The notes under the pieces: generated by a model
What the model saw: only the letters and a program-made list of their open reading frames with translations
Databases searched by the model: none
What the model was told of the DNA's origin: nothing
Shown: in pieces, positions 1-5,790 of the stretch
Position numbering within the stretch: the stretch's first letter is position 1
Layout of the letters: each line of letters begins with the position of its first letter
Assembly: GCA_025060555.1 (NCBI GenBank)
Contig: JANXBC010000039.1
Location: 1 to 10,320, forward strand
DNA length: 10,320 nt
Direction of reading: 5' to 3'
DNA from: Candidatus Bipolaricaulota bacterium
GTDB taxonomy: Bacteria; Bipolaricaulota; Bipolaricaulia; Bipolaricaulales; Bipolaricaulaceae
Program-made: the position numbers and the translations under genes

Positions 1-2
1 TC

Positions 3-35
3 TCCGTGGTGCGCCGGCCCCCGATCCGCCCTTAA
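3..35 (+). CDS. C-terminal tail of an upstream gene (partial)
   Basis: The frame starting at base 3 reads SVVRRPPIRP and then a TAA stop. Only ten codons are inside the window, so this is weak on its own. It is listed because the beta-propeller gene on the minus strand ends with SVARSIPIRP, seven of ten residues identical. The DNA around the two stop codons also matches at 15 of 16 positions (bases 24-39 against the complement of 1009-994). I infer that the upstream gene may be a second YVTN-type propeller. The other two forward frames also stay open from base 1 into the 120s, so the frame choice rests on this similarity alone. Confidence 0.3.
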   Translation, partial: SVVRRPPIRP

Positions 36-124
36 GGAAACTGATCCTCCCACGTCCACAGGCACCTGGGCCCTTGAGGCAAGCCAATCCTCAGGACCCT
101 GCCGATATCAGACCGTTTCCTTAT

Positions 125-153
125 AGGTAAGACTTTCTACCTTTCGTTAGAAT
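125..153 (+). promoter_or_regulatory. Putative promoter and operator of the toxin-antitoxin pair
   Basis: An inverted repeat AGGTA-N8-TACCT lies at 125-142, directly before a good -10 hexamer TAGAAT (148-153). No convincing -35 element sits at the right distance. AbrB-fold antitoxins of VapBC-type systems commonly bind palindromes at their own promoter and repress it, so this repeat is a reasonable operator. A start site near 160 would leave a leader of only about 16 bases before the ATG at 176. The assignment is inferred from position and symmetry. Confidence 0.35.
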
Positions 154-175
154 ATTGAGGCAAAGTAAGACCAAG

Positions 176-415
176 ATGAAGAGAGTCAGACTAGGGAGGA
201 AAGGGCAGCTGGTGATTCCCAAGGAGGTCCGGGAGGCCCTGGGGCTCAAGGAGGGGGATGCCCTCCTTCTGACCCTGGAGGGGCGGCGGGTGGTGCTCAC
301 CGCGCCTGAAGAGTACGCGCGGAGCACCAAGGGCGCCCTGCGCGGTACCTGGGGCCCGAAGGAGGCCATCGCCGCCCACCTCCGTGAGGAGCGAGAGGCG
401 TGGAAGCCCGCCTAA
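176..415 (+). CDS. AbrB/MazE-fold antitoxin (VapB-like)
   Basis: This is a 79-residue DNA-binding antitoxin. Residues 3-45 form the swapped-hairpin AbrB/SpoVT fold, seen in the signature GRKGQLVIPKEVREALGL followed by KEGD and a beta-rich stretch. The charged C-terminal tail (about 46-79) is the usual toxin-wrapping segment. I chose the ATG at 176; a TTG at 155 in the same frame would add seven residues that are not part of the fold. No strong ribosome binding site precedes either start. The gene overlaps the toxin by 16 bases, so the two are translated together. In this family the antitoxin neutralises the PIN nuclease and, with it, represses the operon; that role is inferred from family and context. 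Confidence 0.85.
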   Translation: MKRVRLGRKGQLVIPKEVREALGLKEGDALLLTLEGRRVVLTAPEEYARSTKGALRGTWGPKEAIAAHLREEREAWKPA

Positions 416-855
416 GGGACCTCCTTGGGAGGCACCGGCGGTTGGGATTGGATACGTCCGTCCTCATCTACCATTTCGAGGACGTCCCGCCCTACTCCTC
501 CTTCACGGAAGCCCTGTTTTGCGCGGCCGGCCGGGGCGAGGTGGAGCTCCTCATCCCCAGCCTCTGCGTGGCCGAGCTTCTGGTGAAACCCTGGGAGGCC
601 GGGGAGGAAAAGGCCAAGGAAGCCCTCTCCCTCCTCCTTGGGCTGCCGAGCGCGCGGTTCCTCCCTCCTGGGGTGGAGGAGGCCCATGCGGCGGCCCGGC
701 TGCGGGCCCGCTACGGCCTTCGCCTCCCGGATGCCCTGATCCTGGCCACGGTGCAGGCCGCGGGCGCCACCGCCCTCCTCACCAACGACCGCGAGTTCCT
801 CAAGGTCAAGGAGGGCGTGGACGTGATCCTCCTTGATGAGTGCCTAGCCCCATGA
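400..855 (+). CDS. PIN-domain toxin ribonuclease (VapC-like)
   Basis: This 151-residue protein is a PIN-domain nuclease, the usual toxin partner of an AbrB-type antitoxin. The acidic metal-binding set is visible: Asp18 in LDTSVLIYHFE, Glu59 in VAELL, Asp111 in RLPDALILA and Asp130 in the LTNDREF motif. VapC-type enzymes cut specific RNAs, often tRNA or rRNA, using Mg or Mn. The target here cannot be read from sequence. The start is GTG at 400, inside the antitoxin gene, with GAGGAG (386-391) eight bases upstream. The length is typical of the family and nothing key is missing, so the pair looks functional. It is followed by a convergent spacer. Confidence 0.88.
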   Translation: MEARLRDLLGRHRRLGLDTSVLIYHFEDVPPYSSFTEALFCAAGRGEVELLIPSLCVAELLVKPWEAGEEKAKEALSLLLGLPSARFLPPGVEEAHAAARLRARYGLRLPDALILATVQAAGATALLTNDREFLKVKEGVDVILLDECLAP

Positions 856-875
856 GCAAGGCGTAGGCGCGAGGC

Positions 876-899
876 ACGGAATGGGCGAAGCCACTCCGT
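876..899. terminator. Candidate bidirectional hairpin between convergent genes
   Basis: ACGGAATGG (876-884) and CCACTCCGT (891-899) flank a six-base loop. Read as minus-strand RNA, the single mismatch becomes a G-U wobble and the loop is CUUCGC, giving a full nine-pair stem. On the plus strand the stem has one mismatch and is followed by TTTCT, a weak U tract. It sits between the stops of the toxin gene (855) and the propeller gene (998), where a shared terminator would be expected. No proper T run is present on the minus side, so efficiency is uncertain. Confidence 0.4.
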
Positions 900-997
900 T
901 TCTAGCCAGTTCCAGATCTTGCCTCGCTCTTCCAGTTTCTGGACAGGCCCTAGGGAGCTCCGCAGGTCTGCCCAGCCTGCCGGCACAAAACCCTTCC

Positions 998-3403
998 TCA
1001 AGGGCGGATAGGAATAGAGCGGGCCACACTTTGGGTGGAGAGATCCACCACGCTGATGTCTTCGGACTGGAAGTTCACCACGTAGGCCCAGCGACCGTCG
1101 CGTGTGATCACGAGGTCGGTGGGGGCCATCCCCACTTTTATCGTGTTGGTCACGCGCCAAGTCCTTGTATCTATTACGGCTAGATAGTTGCCATCGTGCA
1201 TGGTTACGTAGAGCTTTGCGCCGTCGGGACTGAGCACCGCCGCGGTAGGGGCGCAATCTGCCTCCCAACGGGCCCCGATGTGCAGGGTCCAAATGACGCG
1301 GCGGGTGGCCACGTCCACGATGTGAAGGAAATCATAGAAGTACCCCCAATAGAGGTACCGCCCCTCTGGGCTCACGGTAAGTGGGACCTTCGCTTCCACC
1401 ACAATGGGCGCGGGCGGTTCCACCCTGCCTGCGGTTTTATCCGTTGAAGTCGAAATGCATAGGATACCCCCGCGGTTGAGGGCGACGAAAAGGAGGGTTC
1501 CATCCGGGCTAAGCGCGGCTACCTGCGGCTTTCCCCCCGCCGCGATGGTGGTGATCTTGCGATGGGTTGGGAGCTCTAGAACGTGTACGTACTGCTCGCC
1601 CAAAACGTAGGCCTTCCTGCCATCCGGGGTTATAGCCACATCGCTCACGCTTTCCCCAATGGCGATCTCTTGGACCACCCTATTTGTGTTGGTTTCGATG
1701 ACCAACACTTTGCCCCCAGCCAGGCCCGCGTAGAGGAAGCGCCCGTCGGGTGTCACATCCGAACCGTTCACCGAATCATGGGGCACGATCAGCTCAGCCA
1801 CTACTTTCCCGCTGGATATGTCCACCGCCAGGATGCTCCCGTCCCTTCGTTCGTGGGCATAACAGCTTATGTAGAGGCGCGTCTCATCGGGGGTCATGGT
1901 CATGAGGTAGGGCTGCACCAGAAAGTAGTTGAAGGGGATGAACTTGAGCATCCTTTGTTCCATCAGGTCTACGACCATCACACCGTCCTGGTCCAGGGCC
2001 GCGATGTACGCATATCTTCCGTCTGGGGTAAGCACGAGCTCGACTTTGTCTGTAAGCCCTCCCCGGAGCCCGCCCATGCGGATCGTGGCCTCCAACCGTC
2101 CGTTCACGAGGTCCACGACGTGGAGCTCCGGGCTGGCCATGGTGACCACGTAGGCTTTGTTTCCGTCCGGGGAGAGGTGCATCCGCAAGGGGCCCCCGTT
2201 GACCTCCACCTCTTTGACCACGGCTTTTCGCCTCAAATCAACGAAGTAGATCTTGTTGTGCGCCGCTGCGGGGTCGTAAAGGATGAAAGGGTCGCCTGAG
2301 GAAAGGTAGAGGATCTGGCCGTCCAAAGAGAGGGCAATCCCCGCGCGACCCTGCACGGGCACCCCCACTTCGAACTCGTCTACGAAGAAGTTGAACGCCG
2401 TGTCCAAGACGTAGAACCGCGAGCCCGTTTGTTCGGGTTGTGTCCCTCCGATGTAAAGCCTTCGGCCATCGCGGCTCAAGGCCAAATCGAACGGGAAGAA
2501 CCCGGGCGCGAAGTATTTTCGTGTTAGAACCTTGTCCTGCTCCACATCCAGTACCAGAAGGGAGGTGTAGAGCACGGCATAAGCGCGGCGACCGTCTGGG
2601 GTGAAGAGCACCTTGGCCGGGCGATGAGGATCGCCCGTCGTGGGCGCGGCGCGCGCCCGAGCCGCAGAGATTTCCGCCTCCCTTATCCCGAGGGAAATAG
2701 TCCTCGCCACTTGGTCGGTAGCGGTGTCGATCACCGCGATGTTCGCACTTCGGGCGTTAAAGACGTAGAGCTTTTTCCCGTCCGGAGTCACCCCGGCAGC
2801 CCTGGGGCCCGCCCCATCAGGACCAGCCCCGGAGAGATCGATAACTTTGATTACGCGGTTGCTCTTCGTGTCGATGACGAAGACGTTATCGCTCATCCAA
2901 CAGGGGACGTACACCTTGCTTCCATCGGGAGAGATGGCGATGGCCCAAGGCTGGTCCCCGCGGGGATAAGAAGTCCAGTGCTCCACTTCGGAAGGGCAGC
3001 TTTTCGTTGAGGCCGTACGACAGCCCAAGTCCCGCAGGTTGTACGAGAAAACGTTGGTCCAGCCTACGCCCGGGATGAAAAACTGGACCGTGCCACAACA
3101 GGGGAAGTCCACGTTGTCCAGCCCTGTATACCAGGGATGCGTGCCCACAAAGAGCCCGGTGGGAGGTTTCTCTAAAGGGGCATCCGGCCGAATCACAGGC
3201 CTGCCCCGAGGACCCTCCATGGGGATCTCCACCCCATCCAGATACATCCGCCAACCGGGCCAAACCCCAGGCCAGCGGTTCAGAACAACGTGAATGGCGT
3301 GCATCATCTCCACCCAGCGCACATCCACAATCCGCACGGGTGATTCCCCGCTAGCCCATGAGGAGAAGAGAAAGAGCCCGAAAATAAGAAGGCAGATCTC
3401 CAT
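998..3403 (-). CDS. Secreted YVTN-family double beta-propeller protein, 801 residues
   Basis: This is an exported protein of two parts. Residues 1-20 are a Sec signal peptide (basic-poor start, hydrophobic LLIFGLFLFSSW, then ASGES). Residues about 22-150 form a cysteine-containing module (paired Cys102-Cys103, Cys128, Cys136), probably a beta-sandwich. From 151 to 800 there are fourteen repeats with the blade signature (S/T)PDGxxxYV near residues 158, 206, 268, 310, 359, 411, 459, 504, 551, 592, 632, 678, 725 and 767. Many are followed by xVxVIDxxTxxV. Fourteen blades suits two seven-bladed propellers. YVTN propellers are surface or periplasmic scaffolds or binding proteins; no enzyme residues are evident. 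The frame is open to 3505, but a terminator lies in that extension, so I use the ATG at 3403, which follows GGGGGA and AAGGAG. Ligand and function are unknown. Confidence 0.85.
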   Translation of the reverse strand: MEICLLIFGLFLFSSWASGESPVRIVDVRWVEMMHAIHVVLNRWPGVWPGWRMYLDGVEIPMEGPRGRPVIRPDAPLEKPPTGLFVGTHPWYTGLDNVDFPCCGTVQFFIPGVGWTNVFSYNLRDLGCRTASTKSCPSEVEHWTSYPRGDQPWAIAISPDGSKVYVPCWMSDNVFVIDTKSNRVIKVIDLSGAGPDGAGPRAAGVTPDGKKLYVFNARSANIAVIDTATDQVARTISLGIREAEISAARARAAPTTGDPHRPAKVLFTPDGRRAYAVLYTSLLVLDVEQDKVLTRKYFAPGFFPFDLALSRDGRRLYIGGTQPEQTGSRFYVLDTAFNFFVDEFEVGVPVQGRAGIALSLDGQILYLSSGDPFILYDPAAAHNKIYFVDLRRKAVVKEVEVNGGPLRMHLSPDGNKAYVVTMASPELHVVDLVNGRLEATIRMGGLRGGLTDKVELVLTPDGRYAYIAALDQDGVMVVDLMEQRMLKFIPFNYFLVQPYLMTMTPDETRLYISCYAHERRDGSILAVDISSGKVVAELIVPHDSVNGSDVTPDGRFLYAGLAGGKVLVIETNTNRVVQEIAIGESVSDVAITPDGRKAYVLGEQYVHVLELPTHRKITTIAAGGKPQVAALSPDGTLLFVALNRGGILCISTSTDKTAGRVEPPAPIVVEAKVPLTVSPEGRYLYWGYFYDFLHIVDVATRRVIWTLHIGARWEADCAPTAAVLSPDGAKLYVTMHDGNYLAVIDTRTWRVTNTIKVGMAPTDLVITRDGRWAYVVNFQSEDISVVDLSTQSVARSIPIRP

Positions 3404-3474
3404 GCTCCCCCAGCAACTCCTTAAGGATACACGGGCTAGTGGGTAATGGATAAACCAGCCTTCAGCGTGCGCAC

Positions 3475-3501
3475 AAAAATTGGAGATTCGCCTGTCTCCA
3501 A
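3475..3501 (-). terminator. Rho-independent terminator of the recombinase gene
   Basis: Read on the minus strand, TTGGAGA (3501-3495), an eight-base loop, and TCTCCAA (3486-3480) form a perfect seven-pair stem followed at once by TTTTT (3479-3475). It begins five bases after the recombinase TAA. It lies inside the open frame that extends the propeller gene upstream, which argues that those 34 extra codons are not translated. Confidence 0.7.
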
Positions 3502-3505
3502 GCAT

Positions 3506-4102
3506 TTACCGGATCCTGACCCCCATCTCCCGCAGCCGGGAGAGGATGGTGTTGTGGGATACCCCCATGATCCTCCCGATATCCCGTGCGGAAAGCCCAA
3601 GCTCGTAGAGTCTCCTTATCTCCCGCTCGTCGAGCTTTTTTCTCGGCCGGTGGCAGGCCTTGCCCTGGGCCTTGGCCCGCTCGCGCCCAGCCTGCATGCG
3701 CTCCCTTATGATCTCCCGCTCGAACTCCGCAAACGCGGAAAGGATATGGAAAAGGAGCCTCCCGTTTGGGGTGGAGGTATCCAGGTTATCCCCGATGGAG
3801 ATGAAGTGGACCCCAAGCCGCCGGAGCTCGTCGATGGAGGTGACGAGGTCCTTCACGGACCTCCCCCAGCGGTCGAGCTTCGTCACCACGATGGCCTCGA
3901 TCTTCCCCTCCCGGGCCAATTGCATGGCGCGGTTCCAGGCGGGCCGCTCGGCGAGGGCCGAAAGGCCGGCGTCGCAGAGGATCTCGAGGAGCTCGTGGCC
4001 CTGGAGCTCGCAGAACTTCCGGATCTGGGCCTTTTGGTCCTCCAGGGACCCCGCCTTGACCTGGTTCTCCGTGGAGACGCGGGCGTAGCCGAGGACCTTC
4101 AC
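3506..4102 (-). CDS. Small serine recombinase (resolvase/invertase family)
   Basis: This 198-residue protein has the full layout of a small serine recombinase. The catalytic domain opens with YARVSTENQ, giving Arg8 and the nucleophile Ser10. The LDRWGRS motif at 76-82 supplies Arg78 and Arg81. A long E helix (about 113-147, AFAEFEREIIRERMQ) would carry dimer contacts. A C-terminal helix-turn-helix spans about 158-198 (LSARDIGRIMGVSHNTI). All key residues are intact, so it is probably active in resolving or inverting DNA at short palindromic sites. The start is GTG at 4102. No transposase gene and no cargo module lie nearby, so it is an orphan; a decayed transposon or a dedicated inversion system are both possible. 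A terminator follows directly. Confidence 0.9.
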   Translation of the reverse strand: MKVLGYARVSTENQVKAGSLEDQKAQIRKFCELQGHELLEILCDAGLSALAERPAWNRAMQLAREGKIEAIVVTKLDRWGRSVKDLVTSIDELRRLGVHFISIGDNLDTSTPNGRLLFHILSAFAEFEREIIRERMQAGRERAKAQGKACHRPRKKLDEREIRRLYELGLSARDIGRIMGVSHNTILSRLREMGVRIR

Positions 4103-4103
4103 C

Positions 4104-4145
4104 TTTGGTCAACCATATAGTAGGTTGGTGACCGAATTTGGTCAA
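4104..4145. promoter_or_regulatory. Candidate recombinase binding or crossover site
   Basis: TTTGGTCAA occurs twice in direct orientation (4104-4112 and 4137-4145). The reverse half-site TGACCGAA lies at 4129-4136 next to the second copy. Together they make TGACCGAATTTGGTCA (4129-4144), a 16-base palindrome around AATT with one mismatched pair. Several half-sites beside a resolvase start is the usual arrangement of a res site or autoregulatory operator. I see the repeats directly; their use by this recombinase is inferred. Confidence 0.4.
4117..4145 (-). promoter_or_regulatory. Promoter of the recombinase gene, giving a near-leaderless mRNA
   Basis: On the minus strand TTGACC (4145-4140) is a near-consensus -35 element. 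It is separated by exactly 17 bases from TACTAT (4122-4117), a four-of-six -10 match. A start about seven bases further on, near 4110, leaves roughly eight bases before the GTG at 4102. There is no room for a normal ribosome binding site. The -35 box lies in the palindromic site described separately, so the recombinase may repress itself. Confidence 0.5.
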
Positions 4146-4253
4146 GAAATTACTTGGTAAAGAACCTGAAGCTTTTTGCCCCTTAAAGAATCCGTTCAAC
4201 GGTCTCTTTTGCGTTCCCTCTTCGAAGTGTCTAAACCAGCTGCTCCCTGGCGT

Positions 4254-4271
4254 ATCGTTAGCATCGTTAGC
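4254..4271 (+). repeat. Perfect 9-base tandem duplication
   Basis: ATCGTTAGC occurs twice head to tail immediately upstream of the two candidate ATG starts (4273 and 4294) of the TPR gene. It may be a slippage product or a short regulator site. No other copies were noticed near it. The rest of the 4146-4253 leader shows no clear plus-strand promoter. Confidence 0.6.
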
Positions 4272-4293
4272 TATGACCAGGGGTGATAGAGAG

Positions 4294-5784
4294 ATGGAGC
4301 AACGTCAGGGGAACCCGTGGGTGGCGTTGCAGATGGCCGCTGTTTACGAAACCCTGGGTGCTCAAACGGCGGCCTGCCGGGAGGTTGAGGCCTTCTTAGA
4401 ACATCCCTGTAGCCGGGAGCACCCTCAGTTGCGGGTTCAACTCCTTCGCCCTCTGCTTTTGAAGTACCAAGCCCTAGACGACTGGGAAGGAACAGAGCAC
4501 GCGGCTCGCCGTCTTCTTAACGAGTCCCAAGAGAAGCAAGACGTGGTCTTAGCGCGAGAGGCCTTGGCCAAGGTCTTCCGGCAGCGCGGTAACTGGTCGG
4601 CCTTAGAGGAACAGGCCCGGGCCCTTCTTTCGCTGGCTGAGCAACTAAGCGACCGGAAGACCCAAATCCTCGCCCATACGGACTTGGTAACCGTGATGGA
4701 CCGCAAGGGGCATGTAGAAGAGGCCATGAACCACACGCGCAAGCTCATCGAGCTCACGGAGGATACGGGCGTCAAGGCCCTTTGGACCATGGTCTTGGGG
4801 GGGTACCACGAGCGCGTGGGCGCCCTTGCGGAGGCGCGGAAGATCTACGATGAGCTCCTAGAAGCTCCTTGGCTCCCCTCCCCACATGCCCTACGGAGTC
4901 TGGCCCAAATCGCCTTAGCTTTTGACCTCGCACAAATGGGGGAAGTCTCAGCAGCGTTGGTCCTCGTAGATCAGGCTGAGGTGGAAAACCTTGCCCCTGC
5001 CTTTCAAGCGTCGGCGCGCGTAACCAAGTGCAGCGTTTATCGCTTAGGGGGCCGCCTCCACACAGTGGGTAAGGAGGTGCACACCCTATGGAGTCTGGCT
5101 CGGCAGCATTCCCAGGAGGCCGTGGTGCAACTGCTGGCCCGCTTGGAACAAGCGCGCTTACACTTGGACCGTGGGGAGAGCGGGTTGGCCCTGCGTGTAG
5201 CGGAGGAGGCCTTGGATTGGGCTGTGCGCATAGATGCTATGGATAGCGAGCTTGACTGCACGCTTCTTTTAGCCGATCTCTGTCGAATCCAGGGCGACCT
5301 CACGCGAGCCGAGCGCTATCTGAAGGATGCAGAGGCATTAGCGGAACAAGGGGGGTTCCGCTTCAAGCGCGTAGGTTTATGCAATTCTTGGGGATGTTGG
5401 GCTGCCCAAGCTGGGCGCTATCAGGAGGCAAAAGCGAGGTTTAGGGAAGCCCTTCAGCTGGCGCAAATGATGGGCACGAAGGCCGCGCAGTGCGGCGCCT
5501 TGATCCTCCAAGCCGCTTGCGTGGACTTGCCTTGCCGAGATTGGATGAACATGGCCGAGTGCCTGGACCAGGCCCTAACCCTGGCCCTGACCTGCGAGTT
5601 TCGGGTGTACGAGGCCATCCTCACAGGGTTGTGGGGGATTTGGCATCTTGAGGCGGCAGGGGATTTGAAAAAGGCCTATCTCTATCTGAGCGATTCCCGC
5701 CAAGTTATGGATGAGACCGGCTTCTATGGACCGCTTCGTGCTCTGGTGGAGGAGACCCTGCAAAGCTTAGAGGACCGAAGGTGA
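4294..5784 (+). CDS. TPR-like helical repeat protein, 496 residues
   Basis: The whole protein is an alpha-solenoid of tetratricopeptide-like helix pairs. The clearest units are around residues 300-420, for example LADLCRIQGDLTRAERYLKDA and AAQAGRYQEAKARFREALQLA, with the G-x-Y/L-x-x-A spacing of TPRs. More diverged units run from about 10 to 290. There is no signal peptide, membrane helix, ATPase motif or helix-turn-helix, so it is a cytoplasmic scaffold or peptide-binding protein. The style resembles the TPR half of MalT-like or signal-peptide-sensing regulators, but without their other domains. I chose ATG at 4294 because AGGGGTGAT (4279-4287) is a strong Shine-Dalgarno six bases upstream. 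The frame is open back to a TTG at 4138, whose extra residues look non-protein-like. It is coupled to the next gene, six bases on. Confidence 0.75.
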   Translation: MEQRQGNPWVALQMAAVYETLGAQTAACREVEAFLEHPCSREHPQLRVQLLRPLLLKYQALDDWEGTEHAARRLLNESQEKQDVVLAREALAKVFRQRGNWSALEEQARALLSLAEQLSDRKTQILAHTDLVTVMDRKGHVEEAMNHTRKLIELTEDTGVKALWTMVLGGYHERVGALAEARKIYDELLEAPWLPSPHALRSLAQIALAFDLAQMGEVSAALVLVDQAEVENLAPAFQASARVTKCSVYRLGGRLHTVGKEVHTLWSLARQHSQEAVVQLLARLEQARLHLDRGESGLALRVAEEALDWAVRIDAMDSELDCTLLLADLCRIQGDLTRAERYLKDAEALAEQGGFRFKRVGLCNSWGCWAAQAGRYQEAKARFREALQLAQMMGTKAAQCGALILQAACVDLPCRDWMNMAECLDQALTLALTCEFRVYEAILTGLWGIWHLEAAGDLKKAYLYLSDSRQVMDETGFYGPLRALVEETLQSLEDRR

Positions 5785-5790
5785 GGGACT

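Noticed and set aside
384..836. Plus-strand frame of 150 codons over the toxin gene
   Set aside because: It is a proline- and glycine-rich shadow of the PIN gene, which has clear catalytic residues.
711..1292. Minus-strand frame of 193 codons over the toxin end and the propeller end
   Set aside because: It is arginine-rich with no fold signal and overlaps two well-supported genes.
1583..2299. Plus-strand frame of 238 codons opposite the propeller
   Set aside because: Its histidine- and valine-rich text mirrors the repeat structure of the propeller gene; it has no independent features.
3446..4120. Plus-strand frame of 224 codons opposite the recombinase
   Set aside because: It is low-complexity shadow text, while the recombinase strand has all family motifs.
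4138..4293. Upstream extension of the TPR gene from a TTG
   Set aside because: It overlaps the recombinase promoter, has no ribosome binding site, and the ATG at 4294 has a strong one.
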